Shown: one piece after another, positions 7,902 through 18,294 of the stretch
Position numbering within the stretch: the first letter of the stretch is position 1
Layout: the number at the start of each line of letters is the position of its first letter
Origin: Actinomycetes bacterium
GTDB taxonomy: Bacteria; Actinomycetota; Actinomycetes; Mycobacteriales; Mycobacteriaceae
NCBI GenBank assembly: GCA_023404955.1
Contig: JAEXZY010000158.1
Location: 1 to 64,000 of the forward strand
Direction: 5' to 3'
Length of the DNA stretch: 64,000 nt
Translations under genes and position numbers: made by a program
Notes under the pieces: model-generated
Seen by the model: the letters and a program-made list of their open reading frames with translations, nothing else
Told to the model about the DNA's origin: nothing
Database searches by the model: none

Positions 7902-10049
7902 TTAGCTGTTCAGCGAGCTCGGCGGGGTGAAGCGCTCGCCGTACTTGGCGGCCAGTTCCTTCGCGCGGGCGACGAAGGCGTCCTTGCCGACGCCTCCGGC
8001 ACCCTGGTAGCCGACGATGAACTGCGCCGACCCACCGGTGTAGGGCGGGTAGCCGATGCCCATGATCGAGCCGATGTTCGCATCGGCGGTCGAGGTCAGC
8101 ACTCCCTCGTCGAGGCACTTCTGGGTCTCGAGCGCCTCGGCAAACAGCATCCGATCGATCATGTCCTGCAACGGCATGTCGGTGTTGCCTCCACCGAATG
8201 TGTCCGCCAGGCCTTCCCAGAGGCCGACGCGCTTGCCGTCGACGTACTCGTAGAAGCCCGCGCCCTTGAGTCGCGACGGGCGGCCGATCTCGATCATCTT
8301 GTTGACGACCGCCTCGGCCGGATGCGGCTCGTAGGTGCCGCCCGACGCCTCGGTCGCCTTGCGGGTCTCACCGGCGATCTTCTGCATCAGCTCCAGGTTG
8401 AGCTCGTCGGAGAGCTGCAGCGGCGCCGCCGGGTAGCCGGCCTGAGCACCGGCCTGCTCGATGCTGGCCGCGGGAACACCCTCGCCCAGCATCGCGAGCG
8501 CCTCGTTGACGAACGTGCCGATGACGCGGGAGGTGAAGAAGCCGCGGCTGTCGTTGACCACGATCGGTGTCTTGCCGATGGCCAGCGTGTAGTCGAACAC
8601 CCGGGCCAGCGCCTCGTCAGAGGTCTTCTCTCCCTTGATGATCTCCACCAGCGGCATCTTGTCCACCGGCGAGAAGAAGTGGATGCCGATGAAGTCCTCC
8701 TGGCGCTTCACACCCGACGCGAGACCGGTGATCGGCAGCGTGGAGGTGTTCGATCCCAGCAGCGCGTTGGGCTCGACGATGTCCTCGATCTCCTGAAACA
8801 CCTTGTGCTTGAGTTCCTGGTTCTCGAAGACTGCCTCGATGACGAAGTCGACGCCCTTGAGGTCGGCCGGGTCGGCCGTCGGGGTGATACGGGCCAGCAG
8901 GGCGTCGGAGCGCTCCTGCGTCGTGCGGCCCCGCTCGAGCGCCTTGGCTTCCAGCTTCTCGGAGTAGTTCTTGCCCTTGTCAGCGGCCTCCTGCGAAACA
9001 TCCTTGAGCACAACGTCATAGCCGGCCTTGGCCGACACATAAGCGATGCCTGCACCCATCATGCCCGCGCCGAGCACACCGATCTTGCTGATCTTGACCG
9101 GCTCGATGCCGTCCGGCCGCGATGCCCCACCGTTGATGGCCTGCAGATCCAGGAAGAACGCCTGGATCATGTTCTTGGCGGTCTGTCCGGTCACCAGCGA
9201 GGTGAAGTAGCGGCTCTCGATACGGGTCGCCGTGTCGAAATCGACCTGCGCACCCTCGACAGCAGCGTCGAGAATGGCCCGCGGCGCCGGCATCGGCGCA
9301 CCCTTGAGCTGCTTCTTCAGCAGCGCGGGGAAGGACGGCAGGATCGCGGCGAGCGCAGGATGCGACGGCGTGCCACCGGGCATCTTGTAGCCCTTCTGAT
9401 CCCAGGGCTGGGTATGGGCCTCCGGGTTGGCCTTGATCCACGCTTTGGCGGCCGGCACCAGTTCCTCTACGCTGCCTACCAATTCGTCCACCAGACCGAC
9501 ATCCTTGGCCTTGCCGGGCTTGAAACGCGTTCCCTGGCTGAGGATCTCCATGAACGCCTTCTGGATGCCGAACATCCGCACGGTGCGCGCCACGCCGCCG
9601 CCACCGGGCAGCAGACCCAGGGTGACCTCGGGCAGGCCGATCACCACACCCTTGACGTCGGCGGCGATGCGATGGTGACACGCGAGCGCGATCTCGAGGC
9701 CACCGCCCAGCGCCGCACCGTTGATCGCGGCGACCACCGGCACGCCGAGGGTCTCGAGCGCGCGCAGATCGGCCTTGATGAACTCCACCTCGGCGAACGA
9801 CTCCGCGGCATTCTCCGGGCCGACCTTCATCATGCCCTTGAGGTCACCGCCGGCGAAGAACGTCTTCTTCGCGCTTGCGATCACCACGCCGGTGATCGAA
9901 TCCTTCTCCTGCACAAGCTTTTCCACCGCGTTGTGCATGGATTCTTTGTAGTGCTCGTTCATCACGTTGGCCGACCCGGTGGGGTCGTCCAGCGTCAGGG
10001 TGACGATGCCGTCGGCATCCTTGTCCCACTTGATCGTGTTCTCTGCCAT
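7902..10049 (-). CDS. fadB: Fatty-acid oxidation multifunctional protein: enoyl-CoA hydratase/3-hydroxyacyl-CoA dehydrogenase
   Basis: 715 residues, matching mycobacterial FadB (Rv0860, about 720 by recall). Residues 1-190 are the crotonase domain with the oxyanion-hole segment FFAGGDLKG (64-72) and GLPEVTLGLLPGGGG (138-152). A Rossmann NAD-binding domain starts about residue 330 (GVLGAGMMGAGIA), and the 3HCDH C-terminal domains follow (HFFSPVDKMPLVEI, GFFTSRVI). It hydrates enoyl-CoA and oxidises 3-hydroxyacyl-CoA in beta-oxidation. It follows fadA by 15 bp; the two products form the trifunctional complex. A 1,012-codon frame opposite is an antisense shadow. Confidence 0.95.
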   Translation of the reverse strand: MAENTIKWDKDADGIVTLTLDDPTGSANVMNEHYKESMHNAVEKLVQEKDSITGVVIASAKKTFFAGGDLKGMMKVGPENAAESFAEVEFIKADLRALETLGVPVVAAINGAALGGGLEIALACHHRIAADVKGVVIGLPEVTLGLLPGGGGVARTVRMFGIQKAFMEILSQGTRFKPGKAKDVGLVDELVGSVEELVPAAKAWIKANPEAHTQPWDQKGYKMPGGTPSHPALAAILPSFPALLKKQLKGAPMPAPRAILDAAVEGAQVDFDTATRIESRYFTSLVTGQTAKNMIQAFFLDLQAINGGASRPDGIEPVKISKIGVLGAGMMGAGIAYVSAKAGYDVVLKDVSQEAADKGKNYSEKLEAKALERGRTTQERSDALLARITPTADPADLKGVDFVIEAVFENQELKHKVFQEIEDIVEPNALLGSNTSTLPITGLASGVKRQEDFIGIHFFSPVDKMPLVEIIKGEKTSDEALARVFDYTLAIGKTPIVVNDSRGFFTSRVIGTFVNEALAMLGEGVPAASIEQAGAQAGYPAAPLQLSDELNLELMQKIAGETRKATEASGGTYEPHPAEAVVNKMIEIGRPSRLKGAGFYEYVDGKRVGLWEGLADTFGGGNTDMPLQDMIDRMLFAEALETQKCLDEGVLTSTADANIGSIMGIGYPPYTGGSAQFIVGYQGAGGVGKDAFVARAKELAAKYGERFTPPSSLNS

Positions 10050-10064
10050 GTTGACTCAGGCCTC

Positions 10065-11276
<1,212 letters not shown>

Positions 11277-11368
11277 GTGGTCTCCAGGTCCTGTGTATCG
11301 GAATCCGCGATACGCCCAGCCGGACGCCGCGGGGAGGCTGCTCCTCTAGCCGCATGCTAGCAGCCTCA

Positions 11369-11386
11369 CCCAACCGCTTGGTTGGG
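11369..11386. promoter_or_regulatory. Operator-like palindrome upstream of fadA
   Basis: CCCAACC (11369-11375) and GGTTGGG (11380-11386) form a perfect 7-bp inverted repeat with spacer GCTT. It is 93 bp upstream of fadA. Size and symmetry suit a TetR-type dimer, as expected for lipid-degradation control, but the regulator is unknown. Confidence 0.45.
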
Positions 11387-11399
11387 CCCTGGAGTGAGG

Positions 11400-11459
11400 G
11401 CGAGCAGACACAAACTCGAGCCATCTGGGTCCAGATAGCTCGAGTTCGCGTCTGCTCGC
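11400..11459. terminator. Nested near-perfect 60-nt hairpin
   Basis: Three coaxial stems: GCGAGCAGAC 11400-11409 with 11450-11459; AACTCGAGC 11413-11421 with 11438-11446; ATCTGG 11423-11428 with 11431-11436, and loop GT. Only small internal loops of 3 nt and a 1-nt mismatch break 25 base pairs. It follows the stop of the 62-aa gene by 10 bp on the minus strand, so it probably terminates that transcript. There is no U-tract. Confidence 0.6.
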
Positions 11460-11469
11460 GGGAGGAGGG

Positions 11470-11658
11470 TTAGTCGGGTGAGCCCTCGGTGTCGTCGAAG
11501 AACGACCACTCGCCGTCGTGCTCGACTTCCATGCGCCAGCCCAGTTCGGAGTTGTCGGCCTTCTGGTCGACGAACCATGCGTGCGCGTCGTCCGCGCTTT
11601 CGATGTCTTTGGTGTCGACGACGTCACCCTGAGGATTGAGCACACGGTAAGTAGCCAT
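11470..11658 (-). CDS. Conserved-looking 62-aa acidic hypothetical protein
   Basis: MATYRVLNPQGDVVDTKDIE starts the protein, which ends EWSFFDDTEGSPD. It is rich in Asp/Glu and has the pattern of a small soluble alpha/beta protein: a strand at YRVLNPQG, then a helix at SADDAHAWFVDQ. No family is recognised. Third codon positions are strongly G/C, supporting coding. It lies 35 bp downstream of the Old Yellow Enzyme gene on the same strand, likely one transcript, and ends at a strong hairpin. Confidence 0.65.
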   Translation of the reverse strand: MATYRVLNPQGDVVDTKDIESADDAHAWFVDQKADNSELGWRMEVEHDGEWSFFDDTEGSPD

Positions 11659-11693
11659 GTGCGGTCTGTTTCCCTGACCGGGCAGGTTCACAC

Positions 11694-12800
11694 CTACGCG
11701 GATCGGGACGTCACCAATTCGTCCAACGTCGGGTAGTCGATGTACCCGGCCGGTCCGGGAGCGTAGAACGTCGCCACGTCGGGCTCGTTGAGCTCGGCGC
11801 CCAGTTCGAGGCGCGCCACCAGGTCGGGGTTGGCCAAGAATGCCCGTCCCACGGCGGCGGCGCTGATCACTCCCCACTTGGCGAGGTTCTCCAGCGTCTC
11901 GAAATCGGTGTCGACGGTCCGCGGAGTGTTCAGCACCAGGGTGCCCTCCCACTGGGTACGCAGCACCGCGAACGGCTCCGCCGACGGCTCACTGACGATG
12001 TGCAGGTAACCGATGCGCAGCGATTTGATGCGGCACAGCAGCAATTCGTACGCACTGACCTGGTCGATCTCCGACATGTCGCCGGCGGTGTTTCCGGGCG
12101 AGATCCGCAGGCCCACGCGTTCGGCGCCGATCTCGTCGGCGACGGCCTCCACGACCTCGGCCGCGAAACGGGCCCTGTTCTGCGGGGAACCGCCATAGGC
12201 GTCGGTGCGCTGATTGACCACATCCGAGAGGAACTCGTGTAGCAGATAGCCGTTGGCCGAATGGATCTCCACACCGTCCATGCCGGCATCTATCGCCCGG
12301 CGCGCAGCCGACCGGAACTGCCCGACGATCGAGGCGATCTCCTCGGTCGTCAACGCACGCGGCACGGGCAGCGGCTTCTTGCCCGTCGGCGTGTGCGTCA
12401 CCAAGTCCGCGGCGATGGGCGACGGACCCACCGAGTCGAAACCGCTGATGTCCGGGTGACCCATCCGGCCCACATGCCACAACTGCACGAACATCTTGCC
12501 GCCCGCGCGATGCACGGCTGAGGCAATCTCAGCCCACCTGTCCTGCTGGCGATCGGTGTAAATGCCCGGCGTGTTCATGTACGCGCCGTTGGCCTGCTCG
12601 CAGACCGCGGTGGCCTCGCTGATGATCAGACCAGCCTGGGCGCGCTGCGCGTAATACTCCGCGGCCAGTGCCGACGGTGTGCCATCGGCGTCGGCGCGCG
12701 ATCTGGTCAGCGGCGCCATGAAAAGTCGGTTCTCTGTGGAGAGCGCACCGAATTGGAGGGGCTTACGCAGCGCCGCATCTGCGCCGAGGGTGAACGTCAT
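11694..12800 (-). CDS. Old Yellow Enzyme family alkene reductase (NADH:flavin oxidoreductase)
   Basis: 368 residues from ATG 12800. The frame is open further upstream, but the conserved protein begins at LRKPLQFGALSTENRLFMAP. Family marks include NRLFMAPLTRSRA, QLWHVGRMGHP, and EIHSANGYLLHEFLSDVVNQ followed by TDAYGG. FMN-dependent OYEs reduce activated C=C bonds of electrophiles using NAD(P)H. The physiological substrate is unknown. It is transcribed divergently from the DUF5996 gene with 62 bp between starts. Confidence 0.88.
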   Translation of the reverse strand: MTFTLGADAALRKPLQFGALSTENRLFMAPLTRSRADADGTPSALAAEYYAQRAQAGLIISEATAVCEQANGAYMNTPGIYTDRQQDRWAEIASAVHRAGGKMFVQLWHVGRMGHPDISGFDSVGPSPIAADLVTHTPTGKKPLPVPRALTTEEIASIVGQFRSAARRAIDAGMDGVEIHSANGYLLHEFLSDVVNQRTDAYGGSPQNRARFAAEVVEAVADEIGAERVGLRISPGNTAGDMSEIDQVSAYELLLCRIKSLRIGYLHIVSEPSAEPFAVLRTQWEGTLVLNTPRTVDTDFETLENLAKWGVISAAAVGRAFLANPDLVARLELGAELNEPDVATFYAPGPAGYIDYPTLDELVTSRSA

Positions 12801-12862
12801 GCTTCTCTCAAGCGCGAGTGGATGCGGATCCATTCCCGCCGCTGTTCGTCGATGATGGTCTG

Positions 12863-13777
12863 ATGACACACGCGAACGGTTGGCCGGCACTGGTGGTGGC
12901 GGATTGGCAGGACACCCGGGACACGGTTCACCTGTGGACCCAGATCGTCGGCAAGGTGAAGTTGGCGGCCACGCCGACGACCAACCACTGGTGGAATTCG
13001 GTGTTCTACGTCGATGCCCGAGGGTTGACCACCTCGCTGATGCGTTGGCAGGGAACGGCTTTCGACGTCAGCTTCGACTTCATCGAACATGTGCTGCGCA
13101 TCCGGGTGACGGACGGCAGGTCGCGCAGCATGGCGCTGCAGCCGCGCAGTGTGGCCGACTTCTACGCCGAGTTCCGCGGCCACCTCGACGACCTGGGCAT
13201 CGACGCGCCGATCAGTGCGACTCCCGTGGAGCTGCAGCACGCCACCCCGTTCGCGGAGGACACCGAACACGCGAGCTACGACGCGGCGGCGGTGACCGAC
13301 TTCTTCACCTCGCTCGTCAGCGCCGATCGCGTGATGACCGACTACCGCGCGGACTTCACCGGCAAGAGCAGCCCGGTGCACTTCTTCTGGGGCGCCTTCG
13401 ACCTGGCTGTGACACGCTTCTCCGGCCGGCAGGCGCCGCCGCACCCCGGAGGCGTGCCGAACTGTCCGGACTGGGTGATGACAGAGGCCTACAACGCCGA
13501 GGTGTCGAGCGCGGGCTATTGGCCGGGCGGCGCAGAGGAAGGCCTCTTCTATGCCTACGCCTACCCGCAGCCTGACGGCTACGACACCGCCGATCTCGGC
13601 ATCGAGGGTGCGGCCTTCGACTCTGGACTCGGGGAGTTCGTGCTGCCGTACCGAACCGTGCGGACCGCTGAGGATCCCGACGGGCTGCTGCGCCGATTCC
13701 TCGACGCGACGGCCGCGGTGGCCCGCGACTCGGCCGCCTGGCCCGAGCAACCGATAGCGCCGCCACGTCACCTCTGA
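12863..13777 (+). CDS. DUF5996 family protein
   Basis: 304 residues from ATG 12863; 15 further in-frame codons upstream would run toward the divergent gene. The start region WPALVVADWQDTRDTVHLWT, then NHWWNSVFYVDARGLTT and PVHFFWGAFDLAVTRFSGRQ, matches the DUF5996 family. Its function is not known to me. No signal peptide or membrane segment is visible. A hairpin follows the stop. Confidence 0.75.
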   Translation: MTHANGWPALVVADWQDTRDTVHLWTQIVGKVKLAATPTTNHWWNSVFYVDARGLTTSLMRWQGTAFDVSFDFIEHVLRIRVTDGRSRSMALQPRSVADFYAEFRGHLDDLGIDAPISATPVELQHATPFAEDTEHASYDAAAVTDFFTSLVSADRVMTDYRADFTGKSSPVHFFWGAFDLAVTRFSGRQAPPHPGGVPNCPDWVMTEAYNAEVSSAGYWPGGAEEGLFYAYAYPQPDGYDTADLGIEGAAFDSGLGEFVLPYRTVRTAEDPDGLLRRFLDATAAVARDSAAWPEQPIAPPRHL

Positions 13778-13784
13778 CGCGGCT

Positions 13785-13845
13785 CGCGACTGTGCGGTGT
13801 CATACGCGCCTCGCCGAGCGCCGCGGGTGAGATCGCACAGTCGCG
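13785..13845 (+). terminator. Hairpin with perfect 12-bp stem
   Basis: CGCGACTGTGCG (13785-13796) pairs fully with CGCACAGTCGCG (13834-13845) around a 37-nt loop, 8 bp after the DUF5996 stop. It probably ends that transcript before the aminotransferase promoter. Confidence 0.55.
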
Positions 13846-13869
13846 GACAGCGCATCACGCCGCGGCAAC

Positions 13870-13875
13870 TAGCCT
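13870..13875 (+). promoter_or_regulatory. -10 box (TAGCCT) for aminotransferase
   Basis: TAGCCT fits TANNNT and is 7 nt before GTG 13883, consistent with a leaderless transcript. Confidence 0.45.
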
Positions 13876-13882
13876 CGGAACC

Positions 13883-15052
13883 GTGACGGTTCAACGGCTG
13901 CAGCCCTACGCGGTGACCATCTTCGCCGAGATGTCGGCGCGCGCGGCCGAACTCGGCGCCGTCAACCTCGGTCAGGGGTTTCCCGACGAAGCCGGCCCGC
14001 CGGCCATGCTCGCGGCGGCCCAGAACGCGATCTCCGATGGAGTGAATCAGTATCCACCCGGCCTCGGCATCGCGCCGTTGCGGCAAGCCATCGCCGACCA
14101 GCGCCGGCGCCGCTACGGCATCTCCTACGATCCCGACACCGAGGTGCTGGTGACCGTCGGCGCCACCGAGGCGATCGCCGCGTCGATCCTCGGCCTCGTC
14201 GAACCGGGGTCCGAGGTGCTGCTGATCGAACCGTTCTACGACTCCTACTCCCCCGTCATCGCGATGGCCGGTTGCCATCGGCGTGCGGTGCCGATGCGCC
14301 GCGACGGCGGTCGCTTCGTCATCGACGTGGCGGCATTGCGTGCCGCCGTCACGCCGAAAACAGGTGCCATCATCGTGAATTCGCCGCACAACCCGACAGG
14401 CGCGGTCGCCGATGACGAGGAATTGCGGGCGCTCGCCGAGTTCGCCGTGGCGGCGGATCTGCTGGTGATCACCGACGAGGTCTACGAGCACCTCACCTTC
14501 GACGGGCACCGCCACCGACCCCTGGCCGGTTATCCGGGCATGGCCGACCGCACCATCACGATTTCCAGCGCAGGCAAGATGTTCAACGTCACGGGATGGA
14601 AGATCGGATGGGCCTGCGGGCCAAGCCATCTCATTGCCGGGTTGCGGGCAGCCAAGCAGTACCTGAGCTACGTGGGCGGTGCGCCGTTCCAGCCCGCCGT
14701 CGCCGCCGCCCTCGACACCGGTGACGAGTGGGTGGACGCACTGTGCCGCTCGTTCGAAACCCGACGTGACCGGTTGGCTGCCGCGCTCCGCGACATCGGT
14801 TTCGATGTATTCGACAGCTACGGGACCTACTTCCTCACCGCCGACCCCCGGCCCCTGGGGTTCGACGACGGAAAGGCCTTCTGCGCCGAGTTGATCGAGC
14901 GGGTGGGTGTGGCCGCCATTCCGATGTCGGCGTTCTGCGATGCCGCCGCGCCACACGCCGGCGACTGGAAACCGTTGGTGCGATTCGCGTTCTGCAAGCG
15001 TGAGCAGACGCTCGACGAGGCCATCGAGCGCTTGGGCGCGCTGCGCCCCTAG
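13883..15052 (+). CDS. dapC: PLP-dependent class I aminotransferase, DapC-like (N-succinyldiaminopimelate aminotransferase)
   Basis: 389 residues, fold type I. The Schiff-base lysine is K232 in SSAGKMFNVTGWKIGW; the PLP-phosphate and ring contacts include NSPHNPTG (166-173) and TDEVYEHL (197-204). The position beside fadA/fadB and two SRPBCC genes matches Rv0858c, assigned as DapC of lysine/meso-diaminopimelate synthesis. Close relatives also act as cysteine-conjugate lyases or methionine aminotransferases, so the substrate is inferred. GTG start follows a -10 box by 7 nt. It overlaps the convergent SRPBCC gene by 4 bp. Confidence 0.8.
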   Translation: MTVQRLQPYAVTIFAEMSARAAELGAVNLGQGFPDEAGPPAMLAAAQNAISDGVNQYPPGLGIAPLRQAIADQRRRRYGISYDPDTEVLVTVGATEAIAASILGLVEPGSEVLLIEPFYDSYSPVIAMAGCHRRAVPMRRDGGRFVIDVAALRAAVTPKTGAIIVNSPHNPTGAVADDEELRALAEFAVAADLLVITDEVYEHLTFDGHRHRPLAGYPGMADRTITISSAGKMFNVTGWKIGWACGPSHLIAGLRAAKQYLSYVGGAPFQPAVAAALDTGDEWVDALCRSFETRRDRLAAALRDIGFDVFDSYGTYFLTADPRPLGFDDGKAFCAELIERVGVAAIPMSAFCDAAAPHAGDWKPLVRFAFCKREQTLDEAIERLGALRP

Positions 15053-15489
15053 CCTGCTCCGGCTATCACCCGCTGGCGCAGATTCTCCAGCGCGACGTCG
15101 AGCACCATCCGCTTGGCGCGCTTGACCAGAAATGCCGGATAGGGCGCAGCGAGATCGAGGATCAGATCGAACCGTACGCGCGTGCGGTCCTCGCCTTCCT
15201 GCACCAGGTTGTACTCGCCGTGCTGGCAGCGCTGCCGGGACGTGCGCTGGGCGTCCCACACCACCCAGTCGTCGCCCCAGTGGTATTCCAGGAGCTCCTT
15301 GTCGCTCATGCCCATGATCTTGACCGTCGCCTTGACGTGGTGAGGCCGGCCGTCGGGGTGGCGGTCGAGGACCTCGGCGGCTTTGTGCAGCGACGACCAG
15401 GACGCGACGGCCTCGATGTCGGCCAAGGCGTCGAGGATGGCCTCGGGTGGCGCCTCGATCACCATCTCGCTGGAAGCACGGACAGCCAT
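15049..15489 (-). CDS. SRPBCC (START-like) family protein, copy 1
   Basis: 146 residues from ATG 15489. It has the SRPBCC helix-grip pattern: SEMVIEAPPEAILDALADIE at the N-terminus, the WSSLHKAAEVLDRHPDGRPH strand pair, and the long C-terminal helix KRMVLDVALENLRQRVI. Such folds bind hydrophobic ligands such as lipids or polyketides in a cavity; the ligand is unknown. A same-length paralogue is at 19283-19723. By recall, M. tuberculosis Rv0857 and Rv0856 are the counterparts. Confidence 0.8.
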   Translation of the reverse strand: MAVRASSEMVIEAPPEAILDALADIEAVASWSSLHKAAEVLDRHPDGRPHHVKATVKIMGMSDKELLEYHWGDDWVVWDAQRTSRQRCQHGEYNLVQEGEDRTRVRFDLILDLAAPYPAFLVKRAKRMVLDVALENLRQRVIAGAG

Positions 15490-15584
15490 GCGGCAAAGCA
15501 TAACGGCGGTTCCGAGCAGACGCAGCCTCTAATCCAGCTAATTATTGTGACGTCTTTCGACGCGGTGGGTCACGCTCCTGCGGA

Positions 15585-18203
15585 TCACCTGGTCGCCCGG
15601 CGGCGCGGGAACAGCGCGGCGAGCTCCGCTCGGCTGGACGTCCCGGTCTTCGTCATCGCCCGATAGATGTGGCTCTCGACCGTGCGCTGGGACAGCGTCA
15701 GTCGCTCGGCAACTGCCCGGTTCGACAATCCCTCGCCGATCAGCATGGCGATCTCGGTCTCCCGCTCGGTCAGCGGCACCTTGTCGGCGCCGAGCCGCAG
15801 CGCCGCCGTGCGCACCCCGCCGCATGTGTCGGCAAGGGCACTCGCCCGGGCCGAGCAGACGAGCGCCGAACCCTTCTTGTCGCGCCGCCGGTAGGCGCGG
15901 GCACCGAGCGCCGCCGCATCGATCGCTGCGACCTGATCACCGATCTGTTCGAATTCCTCGGAAAGCGCGGCCAACTCGGCGGCGTCTGAGTCCCGAGCCG
16001 CCGATGCCAGCCGCGTCACCAGGTTCACGCGGGGCCCCTCGACGAGGGAGGCCAGCTCTTCCAGCCGCTCGGCCGATACCCGATCACCGAACTGCACCGC
16101 GGTCTGCAGCACCATCACCTCCTCGGCAAATCTGCCCGCCTCCCTGGCGCGAGCTGCCGCCTCGCCGAGGGACGCGATCGCCTCGCTGACCGCCCCCTGC
16201 CCCATGGAAATCCACGCGGTGGCGAGGCTGCGCTCGTAATCCAGCAGCCGAAATGCGCGGGGGGTCGCCTTCAACGGCGCGAGGGCAGCTTCCGCGTCGT
16301 CGGTCAGACCACGCATCGCCAGCGCGGTCGCATACGGGATGCGGTACCGGTAGCCCCACCCGACGGGATGCGCGTCGAACAGGCCTCCGACAGCCTGTTC
16401 CAACAGCCGACAGGCCTCGGCGAGGTCTCCGGCGCCCAGGGCAGCACGGCCCGCAACGGCTGCGCCGAGCAGTGGAGCGACGCCCGGAAGGTTGGCCGCC
16501 TGACGCTGAGTGCGGTCAGCGACCTCCCGCGCCTCACCGACTCGACCGGCGAACAACAGCGCGCTGACGTGCGCATCGGCGATGTTGAAGATCATGTGCG
16601 GCGCGTCGAGGGACTGCACCGCCACGGCGTAGCCCGCATCGGCGACGGCCACGGCAGCCGAGGTGCGGCCCGAGTCGGCGTTGATCTGAGCCAGCGCCCA
16701 GGCCAATTCGGCGCCCACCACCGGAATGTCGGACAGCACGAGGTGCTCGGCCGTTGTCAGCGCCTGAGCCGGCCGGTCCATCGCGAACCAGTACACGGTG
16801 AGGAACGCGTCGATGAAGGGCCGAGCGTCGCGCGCGGTGACACCGCCGGCCTCGTCGATGATCTCCTTGGCGCGAGCAGGGTCCGCCCGCGCCCACAGCA
16901 TGTTGCTCGCGCGGAAGAACGCCAGCCGGGCGCGGTTCCGTTCGGACAACCCCGCGGTGTCGATACCGGCCAGCACGGCCTCGGCCTCGTCACCGCGGCC
17001 GAGCCAGGACATCGCGTGTCCACGAATCAGCATCGGCTCGACTCCGTCGCCGGCATGCGCGGCAGCGTGCGCGATCCGATCGGCCAGCTGCAGATCTCCC
17101 AACCACACCGCGCCGTGCGCGGCTTTGACGAGCAGCTCGGGGTCGGGGTCGCCGTCCGAGTCCAGTTCCAGGGTCGCCCGGCGGACGATCACACGGACGT
17201 CGTCGCGCTCCGGCACGGTGGCGGCCAACTCACCGGCGACCAGTCCACGCAATCGGCGCAGCCGACTGCGTGGCGCGCGCCGTTGCCGCACCTGGCCGTA
17301 GAGCGGATGGGCGACACGTGCCTCGATCCCGCTCCCCGCCGGCTGCAGGGAGATCAGGCCACGGCTCTCGGCCTCCTCGACTGCTGTCGAGTTCGTGATC
17401 CGCGTCAGCACGCCCAGCTCGAGCGGCTCGGCAACGGAGAGGACATCGACCACGTCGCCGACCTCGTCGGGCAGCGCACCGATCCGCGACTCGATCAGAT
17501 CGGCCAGTCCTGACGGCACCACTGGGTCACCTGACCAGCGCCACCACCCGTTCTCGTGGACGAGCCCGCCGTCGTCCACCGATTGTTCGACGATGTGCTG
17601 CAGGTAGAACACGTTGCCTCGGGTCAGCTCCCACAGCTGCCGCGCGGTGACGGCGTCCACGCGCCCGCCGAGCGCGCGGGCCACCAGCACGCTGGTGTCG
17701 TCGGCGCTCAACGGCGCCACGTTCAGCCGGTCGAACTCCCCCGCCTTGAAGATCTCCTGGATCGCGGTGGGTACCACATCGCCGGCGCGCAGGGTGATCA
17801 TGACCTTGGCCAACCGCTGCTGGACGATCTGATGCACCACGAAGGTCGAGAGATCGTCGAACAGATCGATGTCGTCGATGCCCAGGACCACCGGAGCCGG
17901 GGGCCGCGGCGAGGTGAGGGCGTCCAGGACGCCCCGCAACAGTGCGACGCTGTCGCCGACGTCGGACGGCGCCCACGCGGTGAAGGCTCCCAGCGGTATC
18001 GCCAGCGCCGATGACGTCCCGGCCGTCCAGCGGGTCGCCCAGCCACGGGCATCCGCCACCGCCAACGCTTCTCGCATCAACCGGCTCTTGCCGACGCCCG
18101 TGGGTCCGCAGACGAGCACACCTGATCCACCGGGGGCCGACAGGGCGGCCCCGATGGATGCCATCTCCCCCGACCGCCCGATCAGCGGCCACGCCAATCG
18201 CAC
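15585..18203 (-). CDS. Large LuxR-family regulator with AAA/STAND ATPase domain
   Basis: 872 residues. Walker A is GPTGVGKS (33-40) and Walker B VVLGIDDIDLFDD is near 104-116. A long helical middle region (about 350-790) resembles tetratricopeptide-like solenoids. A LuxR helix-turn-helix sits at the C-terminus (LTERETEIAMLIGEGLSNRA then LTLSQRTVESHIYRAM). This is the LAL/MalT-like architecture: ligand and ATP control oligomerisation and DNA binding. The inducer and target genes are unknown. The start is GTG 18203. It is divergent from the cation transporter, a possible target. Confidence 0.85.
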   Translation of the reverse strand: MRLAWPLIGRSGEMASIGAALSAPGGSGVLVCGPTGVGKSRLMREALAVADARGWATRWTAGTSSALAIPLGAFTAWAPSDVGDSVALLRGVLDALTSPRPPAPVVLGIDDIDLFDDLSTFVVHQIVQQRLAKVMITLRAGDVVPTAIQEIFKAGEFDRLNVAPLSADDTSVLVARALGGRVDAVTARQLWELTRGNVFYLQHIVEQSVDDGGLVHENGWWRWSGDPVVPSGLADLIESRIGALPDEVGDVVDVLSVAEPLELGVLTRITNSTAVEEAESRGLISLQPAGSGIEARVAHPLYGQVRQRRAPRSRLRRLRGLVAGELAATVPERDDVRVIVRRATLELDSDGDPDPELLVKAAHGAVWLGDLQLADRIAHAAAHAGDGVEPMLIRGHAMSWLGRGDEAEAVLAGIDTAGLSERNRARLAFFRASNMLWARADPARAKEIIDEAGGVTARDARPFIDAFLTVYWFAMDRPAQALTTAEHLVLSDIPVVGAELAWALAQINADSGRTSAAVAVADAGYAVAVQSLDAPHMIFNIADAHVSALLFAGRVGEAREVADRTQRQAANLPGVAPLLGAAVAGRAALGAGDLAEACRLLEQAVGGLFDAHPVGWGYRYRIPYATALAMRGLTDDAEAALAPLKATPRAFRLLDYERSLATAWISMGQGAVSEAIASLGEAAARAREAGRFAEEVMVLQTAVQFGDRVSAERLEELASLVEGPRVNLVTRLASAARDSDAAELAALSEEFEQIGDQVAAIDAAALGARAYRRRDKKGSALVCSARASALADTCGGVRTAALRLGADKVPLTERETEIAMLIGEGLSNRAVAERLTLSQRTVESHIYRAMTKTGTSSRAELAALFPRRRATR

Positions 18204-18294
18204 ACCGAAAGCCTAGATGCCCGTCCGACGCGGGTGACCGAATTGCCGACTTCAGCCTGTTTGCGTCCCCAGGCAGCGGGGAAGGCACGCAGCC

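Noticed and set aside
12797..15496. 899-codon minus-strand frame
   Set aside because: Antisense to the DUF5996 gene and the aminotransferase, both clear families; no homology seen.
15502..15584. Small gene between SRPBCC copy 1 and the LuxR gene
   Set aside because: No frame with coding bias; only a GAGCAGACGC fragment similar to the 11.4-kb hairpin arm, without a partner arm.
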